A DNA stretch of 64,000 nt from Streptococcus cristatus (GTDB lineage: Bacteria; Bacillota; Bacilli; Lactobacillales; Streptococcaceae), in the NCBI RefSeq assembly GCF_008369405.1, contig NZ_VSJJ01000002.1, positions 125,506-189,505 of the forward strand, read 5' to 3'. The first letter of the stretch is position 1; every line of letters starts with the position of its first letter. The notes below the pieces were generated by a model. That model saw only the letters and a list, made by a program, of their open reading frames with translations, was not told the origin of the DNA and did not search any database. The position numbers and the translations under genes were made by a program. Below are positions 1-8,893 of this stretch, piece after piece.

Positions 1-1
1 C

Positions 2-1252
2 ATCGAAGAATTGGATCGTCGTGTCAAAGCAGAATACAAAGATCCAGCTGTTCAAATCATTGACGAGAGTGGCCGTGTTCACATGGCACACATGGATATC
101 CACTATGGATACAGCGTCAACGGGGTTGCAGCACTCCACACTGAAATCTTGAAGAACTCTGAGTTGAAAGCTTTCTACGATATTTATCCAGAGAAATTCA
201 ACAACAAGACAAACGGTATCACATTCCGTCGTTGGCTCATGCACGCAAACCCACGTTTGTCCAGCTACTTAGATGAACTTCTTGGTCGCGACTGGCATCA
301 TGATGCTGCTAAGTTGGAAGGCCTACTTGACTTTGCTGGTAAGCAAGAAGTGAAAGAAAAGTTGGAAGGTATTAAGTCTCACAACAAGCGTAAATTAGCT
401 CGTCACTTGAAGGAAGCCCAAGGTGTGGAAATCAATCCAGATTCTATCTTTGATATCCAAATCAAACGTCTGCACGAGTACAAACGTCAACAAATGAACG
501 CTTTGTATGTCATCCACAAGTACTTGGACATCAAGGCTGGTAACATTCCTGCTCGTCCGATCACTGTCTTCTTTGGTGGTAAAGCAGCTCCTGCTTACAC
601 AATTGCTCAAGACATCATTCACTTGATCCTTTGCTTGTCAGAAGTCATCGCAAATGACCCAGCAGTAGCACCACACTTGCAAGTGGTTATGGTTGAAAAC
701 TACAATGTTACAGCATCAAGCTTCTTGATTGCAGCTGGTGATATTTCTGAGCAAATTTCACTTGCTTCTAAAGAAGCTTCAGGTACTGGTAACATGAAAT
801 TCATGCTCAACGGTGCTTTGACACTTGGTACTATGGACGGTGCTAACGTGGAAATCGCTGAGTTGGTTGGCAAAGACAACATCTACATCTTTGGTGAAGA
901 TTCAGAAACAGTTATCGACCTTTACGCAAAAGCAGCTTACAAATCAAGCGAATTTTATGCTCGTCCAGCTATCAAACCGTTGGTTGACTTTATCATCAGT
1001 GATGCTGTTCTTGCAGTAGGTAAGAAAGAACGCTTGGAACGTCTTTACAATGAATTGATCAACAAAGACTGGTTCATGACGCTTCTTGACTTGGAAGACT
1101 ACATCAAAGTTAAAGAGCAAATGCTTGCTGACTACGAAGACCGCGATGCATGGTTGGATAAAGTGATCGTTAACATTGCAAAAGCTGGCTTCTTCTCAGC
1201 AGACCGTACGATCCAACAATACAATGATGAAGTATGGCATTTGGAGAACTAA
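2..1252 (+). CDS. glgP: Glycogen/maltodextrin phosphorylase, C-terminal part (5' end outside window)
   Basis: Alpha-glucan phosphorylase (GT35), which releases glucose-1-phosphate from glycogen or maltodextrin using phosphate and PLP. The reading frame is already open at base 2, so the gene begins upstream of the window and only about the last 416 residues are present. The sequence [14 protein letters not shown] around nt 778-816 contains the PLP-binding lysine (in GNMKF), followed by GTMDGANVE, both diagnostic for the family. [12 protein letters not shown] and VMVENYNV are further conserved blocks. The frame runs without interruption to TAA and is followed by an intrinsic terminator. Whether it is called glgP or malP depends on the missing upstream context; the enzyme family is secure. 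Confidence 0.93.
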   Translation: MEELDRRVKAEYKDPAVQIIDESGRVHMAHMDIHYGYSVNGVAALHTEILKNSELKAFYDIYPEKFNNKTNGITFRRWLMHANPRLSSYLDELLGRDWHHDAAKLEGLLDFAGKQEVKEKLEGIKSHNKRKLARHLKEAQGVEINPDSIFDIQIKRLHEYKRQQMNALYVIHKYLDIKAGNIPARPITVFFGGKAAPAYTIAQDIIHLILCLSEVIANDPAVAPHLQVVMVENYNVTASSFLIAAGDISEQISLASKEASGTGNMKFMLNGALTLGTMDGANVEIAELVGKDNIYIFGEDSETVIDLYAKAAYKSSEFYARPAIKPLVDFIISDAVLAVGKKERLERLYNELINKDWFMTLLDLEDYIKVKEQMLADYEDRDAWLDKVIVNIAKAGFFSADRTIQQYNDEVWHLEN

Positions 1253-1270
1253 TTATTTTAAATAAGTGAA

Positions 1271-1299
1271 AAAGCCTAGACAGTCCTGTCTTGGCTTTT
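1271..1299 (+). terminator. Intrinsic terminator after glgP
   Basis: Stem AAAGCC-T-AGACAG, loop TC, CTGTCT-T-GGCTTT followed by T residues, 18 bases after the phosphorylase stop codon. Confidence 0.85.
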
Positions 1300-1386
1300 C
1301 TCTTGTTAGAAGACTAGAGTAAGTAGCCTTGGAGGATAAGCTTTTCTAGTAGATAGAGCTTTTAAAATCGTAGCAGACCTTGTCTC

Positions 1387-1415
1387 TTGTCAGTCTTTTC
1401 TTTTGGGTGTATAAT
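1387..1415 (+). promoter_or_regulatory. Promoter of the 172-aa membrane protein gene
   Basis: TTGTCA (1387-1392), 17-bp spacer, TATAAT (1410-1415), 31 bp before the start codon of the next gene. Confidence 0.75.
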
Positions 1416-1446
1416 AAGAAAAAGTATTTCTTTACAGGAGGTTGTT

Positions 1447-1965
1447 ATGAAAAAGAAACCAATTTATCTCTATGTCTTACTGGGATTAGAAACAGTAGGC
1501 ACTTTGTGGGAGCTTATTTCGAAGTTCTCCTCTTCTAATGATGCAGTGGAATCCTTGCTTAAGGGGATGGAAGAGCCAGTAAAATCTCAGTTTGCAACTT
1601 ATTTTAGCAAGAGCGCTGAACTGTCAGGTTCGCTACTAAGTAATGTCTTCTTTTATGCTAGCCTGCTCCTTTTGATAGCAGCATGGTTCTTCGTCTTTAA
1701 GAAAGACATCTTTAAAGCAAATCTTATTTACATTGCTGGCATTCTCATTGGACTGATTGGGACAGCGTATAGTTATGTGGCAGCTAAAGGGATTGCAGCT
1801 TCTTCCTTCTCGGATCCAACTTTACTTTCAACTCAGATACTGGGGTTGAATATGAGTGTCGGCTTCTCTGTCGTTCTTAGTCTTATCTTCCTGTCTATTG
1901 TTGTCTTTAAGCTGATCAAGCAGCAAAAGGAAGCTGAAACTGTAGAAGTAGCTGAAGAAGAATAA
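1447..1965 (+). CDS. Small multi-pass membrane protein, unknown function
   Basis: 172 residues starting at ATG 1447, chosen because AGGAGG sits just upstream; an in-frame start at 1387 would have no ribosome site and would overlap the promoter. Hydrophobic segments near residues 6-22, 67-86, 96-120 and 133-156 suggest four membrane spans, with a short acidic tail (EAETVEVAEEE). A predicted loop between spans 1 and 2 is rich in Ser, Lys and Glu. I do not recognise a named family. It is expressed from its own promoter, and the hairpin after it (1981-2026) lies between it and nrdI, so the two genes may share a transcript. No function can be assigned. Confidence 0.75.
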   Translation: MKKKPIYLYVLLGLETVGTLWELISKFSSSNDAVESLLKGMEEPVKSQFATYFSKSAELSGSLLSNVFFYASLLLLIAAWFFVFKKDIFKANLIYIAGILIGLIGTAYSYVAAKGIAASSFSDPTLLSTQILGLNMSVGFSVVLSLIFLSIVVFKLIKQQKEAETVEVAEEE

Positions 1966-1980
1966 GAATAAGATTTGGCA

Positions 1981-2030
1981 AATAACATTTACTGCTGATA
2001 AGCTAGATGAGCGGATAAATGTTATTTTTT
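1981..2030 (+). terminator. Perfect 11-bp inverted repeat plus T-run just before nrdI
   Basis: AATAACATTTA (1981-1991) and TAAATGTTATT (2016-2026) are perfect complements with a 24-nt loop and run into TTTT. It looks like the terminator of the upstream gene, but the nrdI ribosome site begins only about 5 nt after the T-run, so it could instead work as an attenuator. Confidence 0.65.
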
Positions 2031-2048
2031 GGAATGGAGCAAATAAAC

Positions 2049-2510
2049 ATGAAAGTTTCCTTAGTTTATATCAGCTTGAGTGGCAATACAGAGAGTTTTG
2101 TCCGTCGTTTGAGCGACTATTTATTAGAGCAGCATCCGAGTCTAGAGATTGAGAAAATCCATATCAAAGACTTAGTGAAAGAGGGACATCCGTTCTTTGA
2201 AATGGCCAATCCCTTCATCACTTTTCTACCGACCTATCTGGAAGGTGGCAATGGTCTGGATAATGGCGATGTCGAGATTCTTACGACAGATGTAGCCGAT
2301 TTTATTGCCTATGGGCAAAATGCTAGCAAGTGTTTGGGAGTTATCGGAAGTGGCAACCGTAACTTTAATAACCAGTACTGCCTGACTGCTAAGCAATACA
2401 GCCAACGTTTTGGCTTCCCGGTTTTAGCTGATTTTGAAATGCGTGGTATGTTAGGCGATATTAAAAAAGTAGCTGGCATTATCGAGGAATTGTACGGAAT
2501 AAAAGCATAA
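2049..2510 (+). CDS. nrdI: NrdI family flavodoxin-like protein
   Basis: 153 residues. NrdI is a small flavodoxin that supplies the oxidant for assembling the dimanganese-tyrosyl cofactor of the class Ib ribonucleotide reductase subunit NrdF. The FMN phosphate loop SLSGNTESFV lies at residues 8-17, followed by family-typical blocks around FITFLPTYLEGGNG and VIGSGNRNFNNQY. Start ATG 2049 is preceded by GGAG at 2035-2038; an upstream in-frame start at 2019 lies inside the terminator-like T-run and is rejected. nrdE, nrdF and nrdH are not nearby, so the gene stands alone here, as it does in some streptococci. Activity as a NrdF partner is inferred from the family. Confidence 0.88.
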   Translation: MKVSLVYISLSGNTESFVRRLSDYLLEQHPSLEIEKIHIKDLVKEGHPFFEMANPFITFLPTYLEGGNGLDNGDVEILTTDVADFIAYGQNASKCLGVIGSGNRNFNNQYCLTAKQYSQRFGFPVLADFEMRGMLGDIKKVAGIIEELYGIKA

Positions 2511-2512
2511 GA

Positions 2513-2555
2513 AAAAAGCCGTTCAGTCAACAGTTGTTGACCGAGCGGCTTTTGT
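2513..2555. terminator. Bidirectional terminator between nrdI and the convergent gene
   Basis: AAAAGCCG ... AGTCAACA ... TGTTGAC ... CGGCTTTT forms a long interrupted stem with A-run and T-run on opposite sides, serving nrdI (+) and the small gene ending at 2561 (-). Confidence 0.85.
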
Positions 2556-2560
2556 TTGTA

Positions 2561-2824
2561 TTATTGGTTTGCTTGCTCGCCGGTGATAGTTTCGACCAGC
2601 TCTTTTGAATATAAAATTCCTAAACGGTAGTTTTTGTTAACGTAAGCTATAAGGTCATTTTGGTTTTCACTAGTGGCCATTTTTTCTTGGAGTTCTTGTC
2701 GAAAATGATCACTTTTTAGGAGTTCCTGCTGCAGCAAAATCTGCAACTTTACCTTTTCTCTTTTGTTGTACAAAAAGAGAATGACCAAGCTAAGGACAAC
2801 TAAAATATAAGCAGTTTCATTCAT
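2561..2824 (-). CDS. Small single-span membrane protein, unknown function
   Basis: 87 residues from ATG at 2824 (MNETAYILVVL), preceded on the minus strand by AGGAAGAG. A longer in-frame start at 2854 gives a less likely charged leader and has no better ribosome site. One N-terminal hydrophobic segment (residues 5-19) is followed by a basic stretch and a hydrophilic, probably cytoplasmic, helical region rich in Gln, Glu and Lys. It lies downstream of argS on the same strand with a 50-bp gap and may be co-transcribed with it. No family recognised; function unknown. Confidence 0.6.
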   Translation of the reverse strand: MNETAYILVVLSLVILFLYNKREKVKLQILLQQELLKSDHFRQELQEKMATSENQNDLIAYVNKNYRLGILYSKELVETITGEQANQ

Positions 2825-2875
2825 AAAATATCTCTTCCTAAGAAAACCTCCCAAAACTGGAAGGTTTGTGTAAGG

Positions 2876-4564
2876 TTACATTTTTTCTGGAGCTTCTACA
2901 CCAAGCATGCGGAGAGCTTCCTTCAGTACAACAGCAGTGGTGTAGCTAAGAGCTAGACGGCTGTCGCGTTCAGGCGTTTCGTCCAAGATGCGAGTGTGAG
3001 CATAGTATTTATTAAAGGCTTGAGCTAGGCTGATCGCGTATTTGGCAATCAAAGATGGCTCAAAGTTATCAGCTGCACGTTTGACTACGCGAGCGAAGTC
3101 TTGGAGCAGTTTGATAATTTCCCAGCTTTCAGCATCGTTGAGGTTGTAGTTAGCATCAAGACTTGGCTTGAAGTCTGCTTTGCGCAGGATAGACTGGATA
3201 CGCGCGTAGGCATATTGCACATAAGGCCCAGTTTCACCTTCAAAGGAAACCATCGCTTCCAAATCAAAGTCATAACCATTGCGGCGGTCAGTCTTAAGGT
3301 CGTAGAATTTAACGGCACCGACACCAACTGCATGGGCAACAGCTTCTTTGTTTTCCAGATTTGGATTTTTCTCTTCAATTTGAGCTTTTGCACGGCTGAT
3401 TGCTTCTTGCAGAGTTGGTTCCAGAAGGATGATGTTTCCTTTACGTGTTGAAAGTTTTTGGCGATTCTTCGTAACCAGACCAAAGTCCACGTGGATCATG
3501 TCATCACTCCAGTCAAATCCCATCTTCTTAAGGACAGCTTTGAGCTGACGGAAGTGGTTTGATTGTTCTTGACCAACGACATAAACATTCTTGACGAAGT
3601 TGTAAGTGCGCGCACGGTACATAGCAGTGGCAATGTCACGGGTGATGTAAAGCGTAGCACCGTCTGATTTTTTAATCATAGCTGGTGGGAGGTTGACATC
3701 GTCCAAGTCCACAATGCTAGCGCCTTTTGATTCTTTCAGGAGACCTTTGTCTTCCAGAATTTTCACGGCCTCGTCCATCTTGTCATTGTAGAAGGCTTCT
3801 CCGTTTAAGCTATCGAACTCAACGCTGAGCAATTCATAGATGCGGTTAAATTCAACAAGACTTTCGTCACGGAACCATTGCCAGAGTTCTGTTGCTTCTG
3901 GATCGCCATCTTCCAGTTTCTTGAACCAGAGGCGGCCTTCGTCGTCCAAGGCTGGATCGTTTTCGATTTCAGCATTGATGCGGACGTAAAGTTGCAAGAG
4001 TTCATCGATTGGGTTGGCTTCAACAGCTTCCTTGTTGCCCCATTTCTTGTAAGCAACCATGAGGAGACCGAATTGCTTGCCCCAGTCACCTAAGTGATTG
4101 ATCTTGATGGTATTGTAGCCCATCTTGCGGAAGATATTAGAAAGAGCATCCCCGATAACAGTCGAACGCAAGTGACCGACAGAGAAAGGTTTTGCAATGT
4201 TCGGACTGGAAAGGTCAATTGTGATATTTCCGCCATTACCTTCGTTCTGTTGACCATAGTCAGCGCCTTCTTTGATGACTTCTTTGATGACTTGATCAGA
4301 GATTTTAGCTTTGTTGAGGAAGAAGTTGACATAAGGTCCAGTTGCGACAACTTTTTCAAAATGACTTGTGTCAATCTTTTCAGCGATATCCGCAGCGATA
4401 GCTTGAGGAGCCTTGCGTTCTACTTTAGCAAGTGAGAAAGCTGGGAAGGCAATGTCTCCAAGATCGGAACTTTTCGGCTGTTCTAGTAGGTTAGAGATAG
4501 CTGTTTGGTCCAAGCCGTCAATAACTTTGGCCAATTCGCTAGCGATTAATTGTTTATTATCCAT
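2876..4564 (-). CDS. argS: Arginyl-tRNA synthetase
   Basis: 562-residue cytoplasmic class I aminoacyl-tRNA synthetase that charges tRNA-Arg. The HIGH-type signature is seen in [10 protein letters not shown] (residues 126-135) and the KMSK-equivalent loop as KLSTRKGN (370-377). The C-terminal DALR anticodon-binding helices include the [13 protein letters not shown] end, which is usual for bacterial ArgRS. Start ATG at 4564 is preceded by AAAGGAG on the minus strand. The gene is transcribed divergently from argR, whose product represses arginine genes, an arrangement shared with pneumococcus. Full length and undamaged. Confidence 0.97.
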   Translation of the reverse strand: MDNKQLIASELAKVIDGLDQTAISNLLEQPKSSDLGDIAFPAFSLAKVERKAPQAIAADIAEKIDTSHFEKVVATGPYVNFFLNKAKISDQVIKEVIKEGADYGQQNEGNGGNITIDLSSPNIAKPFSVGHLRSTVIGDALSNIFRKMGYNTIKINHLGDWGKQFGLLMVAYKKWGNKEAVEANPIDELLQLYVRINAEIENDPALDDEGRLWFKKLEDGDPEATELWQWFRDESLVEFNRIYELLSVEFDSLNGEAFYNDKMDEAVKILEDKGLLKESKGASIVDLDDVNLPPAMIKKSDGATLYITRDIATAMYRARTYNFVKNVYVVGQEQSNHFRQLKAVLKKMGFDWSDDMIHVDFGLVTKNRQKLSTRKGNIILLEPTLQEAISRAKAQIEEKNPNLENKEAVAHAVGVGAVKFYDLKTDRRNGYDFDLEAMVSFEGETGPYVQYAYARIQSILRKADFKPSLDANYNLNDAESWEIIKLLQDFARVVKRAADNFEPSLIAKYAISLAQAFNKYYAHTRILDETPERDSRLALSYTTAVVLKEALRMLGVEAPEKM

Positions 4565-4591
4565 ATTTGCTCCTTTGGGTCTTTTGTTACT

Positions 4592-4621
4592 ATTCTATCA
4601 CATTTTATGAGGAATCTTCAA
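4592..4621 (-). promoter_or_regulatory. argS promoter
   Basis: Read on the minus strand: TTGAAG (4616-4621), 18-bp spacer, TAGAAT (4592-4597), 28 bp before the argS start codon. Confidence 0.65.
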
Positions 4622-4626
4622 TTTTT

Positions 4627-4655
4627 TTGGTATAAGATAGATTTTTTGATATAAT
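4627..4655 (+). promoter_or_regulatory. argR promoter
   Basis: TTGGTA (4627-4632), 17-bp spacer, extended TGaTATAAT with TATAAT at 4650-4655. It lies back to back with the argS promoter, only 5 bp apart. Confidence 0.75.
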
Positions 4656-4689
4656 TGAGAGTATAAATATTCAGTCAATGAGGTCGAGT

Positions 4690-5130
4690 ATGAGAAAGAG
4701 CGAGCGTCATCAACTTGTCAGAATGATGATCAAGGAAGAAAAGTTAGGAACACAAAAGGATATTCAAAAAAGATTGGAAGACGAGGGGATTTTTGTGACC
4801 CAGACAACCCTCTCGCGTGATCTAAGGGAGATTGGTTTGGCCAAGTTGAAAAAGGACGGTCAAGTCTATTATGTGCTGGCTCATGAAGCAGAGGAGCTGG
4901 ATTTGGCTGGATTTTTGGCCAGTCATGTTCAGGCTGTTTCTCGAGCGGAGTTTACGCTTGTTTTCCGTACAGGACTGGGCGAAGCGACGGTCTTGGCAAA
5001 TGTGGTAGATGGTTCTCTGGATAGTCGGATTTTAGGAACCGTTGCAGGGGCCAATACCTTGCTGGTGATTTGCCGGGATCAGGAAGCGGCTAGAGAAATC
5101 GAGACGAGTGTCAAAGAAGGCATGGAATAG
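4690..5130 (+). CDS. argR: Arginine repressor ArgR/AhrC family
   Basis: 146-residue transcription factor that senses arginine and controls arginine biosynthesis and catabolism. The N-terminal winged helix contains TQKDIQKRLEDEG and TQTTLSRDLREIGL (recognition helix), and the C-terminal hexamerisation/arginine-binding domain contains GEATVLANVVDG and GTVAGANTLLVICR, including the usual binding-site aspartate region. Start ATG 4690 is chosen because AGG at 4681-4683 is correctly placed; an in-frame ATG at 4678 has none. It is divergent from argS and 73 bp before mutS. Streptococci often carry several ArgR paralogues; this is the argS-linked one. Confidence 0.95.
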   Translation: MRKSERHQLVRMMIKEEKLGTQKDIQKRLEDEGIFVTQTTLSRDLREIGLAKLKKDGQVYYVLAHEAEELDLAGFLASHVQAVSRAEFTLVFRTGLGEATVLANVVDGSLDSRILGTVAGANTLLVICRDQEAAREIETSVKEGME

Positions 5131-5203
5131 CCAAAAAGCTTAGAATTGACGGAGAGGTTTGAGACAGAAGTCCTGACCTCGTTTGTTTTTAGAAAGGATA
5201 GAG

Positions 5204-7753
5204 ATGGCAGTAGAAAAGTTATCGCCAGGCATGCAGCAGTATTTGGATATCAAAAAGGACTATCCAGATGCTTTCTTGCTCTTTCGGATGGGGGATTTCT
5301 ATGAGTTGTTTTATGATGATGCGGTCAATGCCGCCCAGATTTTAGAAATTTCTCTCACCAGTCGCAATAAAAATGCTGAAAATCCCATTCCCATGGCCGG
5401 AGTTCCCTATCATTCGGCTCAGCAGTATATTGATGTTTTGGTCGAATCAGGCTATAAGGTAGCGATTGCGGAGCAGATGGAAGATCCCAAGGAAGCCAAG
5501 GGAGTTGTCAAGCGGGAGGTCGTTCAGGTTATCACACCGGGGACGGTAGTGGACTCCAGTAAGCCCGACTCTGCGAATAACTTTCTGGTGGCTCTGGATT
5601 ACTCAGACGGCCTCTATGGCCTGGCTTATATGGACTTGGTGACCGGTGAGTTTCAGGTGACCAGTCTAGAGGACTTTAGCTTGGTCTGCGGGGAAATTCG
5701 CAATTTGAAAGCTAGGGAAGTGGTGCTGGGCTATGCCTTGCCAGAAGCTGAGGAACAGGTCTTGGCTGGACAGATGAACCTCTTACTGTCCTATGTACAG
5801 ACGGCCTTGGACGATGTCCAGCTGCTGGGCGAGGAGCTGTCTCCTATGGAACATCAGGCGGCGGGGAAACTGCTGGAGTATGTGCGCCGGACCCAGATGA
5901 GGGAGCTCAGCCATTTGAAGAAGGCTCAGCATTATGAAATCAAGGACTTTCTGCAAATGGACTATGCCACAAAGGCGAGTCTGGATTTGACAGAAAATGC
6001 TCGTTCGGGCAAGAAGCACGGCAGTCTTTATTGGCTGATGGACGAGACGAAGACGGCCATGGGCGGCCGTATGCTGCGCTCTTGGATCCAGCGTCCGCTG
6101 ATTGATGAAGCGCGAATTAGCCAGCGGCAGAATGTCGTCGAGGTTTTTCTGGATCATTTCTTTGAGCGGAGTGATTTGACGGAGAGCCTCAAGGGAGTCT
6201 ATGATATTGAGCGGTTGGCCAGTCGAGTGTCTTTTGGCAAGACCAATCCTAAAGATCTGCTACAGCTGGCAGCTACATTGGGCAATGTGCCTCAGATTAA
6301 GGCTATCCTGCAAGGGATTGGCAGCCCGCATCTAGCTGGTCTGATTGAGGGATTGGATCCTATTCCAGAGTTGGCGGGCTTGATTAGCTCGGCTATTTCG
6401 CCGGATGCACCTCATGTCATCACCGAGGGCAATATCATTCGGACCGGTTTTGATGAGACCTTGGATCAGTATCGACTTGTGCTGAGGGAGGGGACTGGCT
6501 GGATTGCAGAGCTGGAAGTCAAAGAACGTGCCAACAGCGGCATCAGCAATCTGAAGATTGATTACAACAAAAAAGATGGTTACTATTTCCACGTGACCAA
6601 TTCCCAGCTGGCTCATGTGCCTAGCCATTTCTTCCGCAAGGCGACCCTGAAAAATTCTGAGCGTTTCGGAACGGAGGAGCTAGCCCGGATCGAGGGAGAG
6701 ATGCTGGAGGCGCGTGAAAAATCTGCCAACTTGGAATACGAGATTTTCATGCGGATTCGCGAGGAAGTTGGCAAATATATCCAGCGCTTGCAGGCCTTGG
6801 CACAAACGCTGGCAGCTGTGGATGTCCTACAGAGTTTTGCTGCGGTGGCAGAACAGCAGCATTTGGTGTGCCCTGTCTTCACTGCGGAGCGCCGTCTGCA
6901 GATTGAAAAAGGCCGCCATCCTGTCGTAGAAAAGGTCATGGGAGCTCAAAGCTACATTCCAAATAGTATTCTGCTGGACCAGGAAACGAACATTCAGCTG
7001 ATTACCGGGCCGAATATGAGCGGTAAATCGACTTATATGCGCCAGCTGGCTATCATCGTCATCATGGCACAGATGGGATCTTATGTGCCTGCTCAGTCTG
7101 CCAGTCTGCCACTATTCGACGCGATTTTCACTCGCATCGGCGCAGCGGATGATTTGGTGTCTGGCCAGTCCACCTTTATGGTGGAGATGATGGAGGCCAA
7201 TCGGGCCATTCGACAGGCCAGCGAGCGTTCGCTCATTCTCTTTGATGAGCTAGGCCGTGGGACGGCGACTTACGATGGGATGGCGCTGGCTCAGGCTATT
7301 ATCGAGCACATTCATCACTATACTGGGGCCAAAACCCTCTTTGCCACCCACTATCATGAGCTGACAGCCTTAGAGGATAGCTTGGAGCATTTGGAAAATG
7401 TCCATGTGGCAACCTTGGAAAAGGACGGACAGGTGACTTTCCTGCATAAGATTGAGCCGGGTCCGGCTGACAAGTCCTACGGAATACATGTGGCGAAGAT
7501 TGCCGGACTTCCTGAGAAATTACTAGAGCGGGCGGATAACATTTTGAGTCATTTGGAGAGTCAGGACACTGGACTAGGCTCAGAGCTTCCTGCTGCATCC
7601 AGACCGAAGCAGTCACAAGTGGCTGAGCAGATGTCTCTTTTCGCAGAAGGACCGGAAAATCCAGTCCTTAATGAACTACGAGACTTAGACATCTATAACA
7701 TGACTCCCTTAGAAGTCATGGCAGCAGTGGCTGAGCTCAAGAAGAAGTTGTAA
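5204..7753 (+). CDS. mutS: DNA mismatch repair protein MutS (HexA)
   Basis: 849-residue mismatch-recognition ATPase. The mismatch-wedge motif is seen near the N-terminus in [11 protein letters not shown] (residues 26-36), with the Phe-x-Glu equivalent in DFYELF. The ABC-type ATPase has Walker [10 protein letters not shown] (602-610), LFDELGRGT (Walker B/D-loop) and the FATHYHEL switch. The C-terminal EQMSLFAEG tail resembles a beta-clamp binding peptide. Start ATG 5204 follows AGAAAGGA. The gene is intact and followed by a strong terminator. MutL is encoded 1.1 kb downstream, beyond a minus-strand regulator pair, so the hexA and hexB functions are near neighbours here. Confidence 0.97.
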   Translation: MAVEKLSPGMQQYLDIKKDYPDAFLLFRMGDFYELFYDDAVNAAQILEISLTSRNKNAENPIPMAGVPYHSAQQYIDVLVESGYKVAIAEQMEDPKEAKGVVKREVVQVITPGTVVDSSKPDSANNFLVALDYSDGLYGLAYMDLVTGEFQVTSLEDFSLVCGEIRNLKAREVVLGYALPEAEEQVLAGQMNLLLSYVQTALDDVQLLGEELSPMEHQAAGKLLEYVRRTQMRELSHLKKAQHYEIKDFLQMDYATKASLDLTENARSGKKHGSLYWLMDETKTAMGGRMLRSWIQRPLIDEARISQRQNVVEVFLDHFFERSDLTESLKGVYDIERLASRVSFGKTNPKDLLQLAATLGNVPQIKAILQGIGSPHLAGLIEGLDPIPELAGLISSAISPDAPHVITEGNIIRTGFDETLDQYRLVLREGTGWIAELEVKERANSGISNLKIDYNKKDGYYFHVTNSQLAHVPSHFFRKATLKNSERFGTEELARIEGEMLEAREKSANLEYEIFMRIREEVGKYIQRLQALAQTLAAVDVLQSFAAVAEQQHLVCPVFTAERRLQIEKGRHPVVEKVMGAQSYIPNSILLDQETNIQLITGPNMSGKSTYMRQLAIIVIMAQMGSYVPAQSASLPLFDAIFTRIGAADDLVSGQSTFMVEMMEANRAIRQASERSLILFDELGRGTATYDGMALAQAIIEHIHHYTGAKTLFATHYHELTALEDSLEHLENVHVATLEKDGQVTFLHKIEPGPADKSYGIHVAKIAGLPEKLLERADNILSHLESQDTGLGSELPAASRPKQSQVAEQMSLFAEGPENPVLNELRDLDIYNMTPLEVMAAVAELKKKL

Positions 7754-7757
7754 AAAC

Positions 7758-7796
7758 AAAGAACAGACTTGTTAATGCCTCAAGTCTGCTCTTTTT
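7758..7796. terminator. Bidirectional terminator after mutS
   Basis: AAAGAACAGACTTG and CAAGTCTGCTCTTT pair across a 9-nt loop and are followed by T5 on the plus strand; A-runs on the other side serve the convergent DUF3021 gene. Confidence 0.85.
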
Positions 7797-7801
7797 ATTT
7801 C

Positions 7802-8272
7802 TCACGATTTGCTAGACAAGCCGCTATTGATTTTTTGAATGTTCTGGTAGGTGTGGTAGTAGATGGTGCCTGAAATGATTAGATAGATAAGGGTGAATTC
7901 TCCCATGGCAGTCAGTGTCAGGCTGAGTATTTTTTCTCTTGGGAAAAATCCAGCTAGATTAGCCAACAGTGCAAAGGTCAGAATCATCACACCATAGTGG
8001 CTGACGACGGAGCGCAGGATGCTCCAATCTCTTTGGAAGAAGCTTCCACTCCATCTGAAAACCGCTCCCATAATAAACCAGGTAAGCAGGCAGTAGAGCA
8101 TGATGAGGGAAACATGGACGTGCTGGCTCAAAAAGAAGTGGCCGATAGGCGAGTCAGGGTGAAGCGGTAGATAAGCTGGATTGTAAAAATAAGAAACAAT
8201 CATGGAGAAGAAGAGACCGATAAAAATCCCTCCAATTCCTCCGAAAAAGAGTTCTTTAAGACGAGTTTTCAT
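7802..8272 (-). CDS. DUF3021 membrane protein, partner of a LytTR regulator
   Basis: 156 residues with four predicted membrane segments (about residues 9-30, 52-72, 91-111 and 117-138), in the DUF3021 family. Its start overlaps the stop of the LytTR gene by ATGA, showing tight translational coupling. In S. mutans, HdrM and BrsM are membrane proteins encoded beside LytTR regulators and hold them inactive (LytTR regulatory systems). By that precedent this protein probably restrains the neighbouring regulator; the sequence shows the family and the coupling, not the inhibition. Typical family length, no lesion. Confidence 0.82.
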   Translation of the reverse strand: MKTRLKELFFGGIGGIFIGLFFSMIVSYFYNPAYLPLHPDSPIGHFFLSQHVHVSLIMLYCLLTWFIMGAVFRWSGSFFQRDWSILRSVVSHYGVMILTFALLANLAGFFPREKILSLTLTAMGEFTLIYLIISGTIYYHTYQNIQKINSGLSSKS

Positions 8273-8709
8273 AATTGCAACCTTTCTTTGATAGATTTGA
8301 GATAACGGCGGGACGAGTAGGTCTGGTCACCGTTTTTCAGAAATATTTGAATCAGACCATTTGGAGTCAGCTTGAGATGGCTGATTTGCCGGCTATTGAT
8401 AATCTCCGATTGAGAAATCTGCAGGAAATAGTCCGGCAGGACCTGCAGCAATTGATAAAGAGCTTGTTGAGCTCGATAGCTGCCTTTTGCTGTTCGGACC
8501 CGAACCTGACGATTTTCTGTGTAGATTCGGTGGATTTCCTTAGCGTCCAGCAGATAGATTTCATCTTCTTTCTTGACATGAATCTTGTCCACTTTGCCTA
8601 GATCTTGAGCAAAGTGGACCAATTCCTGAATGCTTTCTGTCATGAGGCGAGCCTCAATGCTGACGGAGTCTTCGGTGACTTGAGAATCGATTCTTAGCTT
8701 AACTTTCAT
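8269..8709 (-). CDS. LytTR-type DNA-binding transcriptional regulator
   Basis: 146 residues. An N-terminal region of about 45 residues without a receiver domain is followed by a LytTR DNA-binding domain (roughly residues 45-145), recognisable from EDEIYLLDAKEIHRIY, a charged strand (RQVRVRTAKGSY), and LQISQSEIINSRQISHL. Regulators of this length without a response receiver, paired with DUF3021 membrane proteins, form the LytTR regulatory systems that in streptococci control competence or bacteriocin genes. It has its own promoter and ribosome site (AAGGAGGAA). Targets are unknown; such systems usually activate their own operon. Confidence 0.87.
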   Translation of the reverse strand: MKVKLRIDSQVTEDSVSIEARLMTESIQELVHFAQDLGKVDKIHVKKEDEIYLLDAKEIHRIYTENRQVRVRTAKGSYRAQQALYQLLQVLPDYFLQISQSEIINSRQISHLKLTPNGLIQIFLKNGDQTYSSRRYLKSIKERLQL

Positions 8710-8729
8710 AAATTCCTCCTTTCACCCTT

Positions 8730-8758
8730 ATTAAACCGCAACTTGGCAGCGAAAACAA
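8730..8758 (-). promoter_or_regulatory. Promoter of the LytTR/DUF3021 pair
   Basis: On the minus strand TTGTTT (8753-8758), 17-bp spacer, TTTAAT (8730-8735), 20 bp before the start codon. Confidence 0.6.
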
Positions 8759-8856
8759 GACCTTTTGTCTATGTGGCAGCTATTTGTGTCTATATGGTTT
8801 GGCTGGCGGACAGAATGGTCAAGACAAGGTTGCCCTCTGCTAGAAAGAGCCCAATG

Positions 8857-8865
8857 TGTTATAAT
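8857..8865 (+). promoter_or_regulatory. Extended -10 element of the mutL promoter
   Basis: TGtTATAAT with TATAAT at 8860-8865; no good -35 hexamer at the right distance, which an extended -10 can tolerate. Confidence 0.6.
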
Positions 8866-8893
8866 AGATAGCAGAACAAATACGGAGAAAAAG

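Noticed and set aside
5131-5203. Hairpin GAGGT...ACCTC before mutS as a riboswitch or part of the 181-bp repeat
   Set aside because: Only 5 bp of stem, followed by a mixed T stretch; shares only a few bases with the repeat. At most a weak argR terminator.
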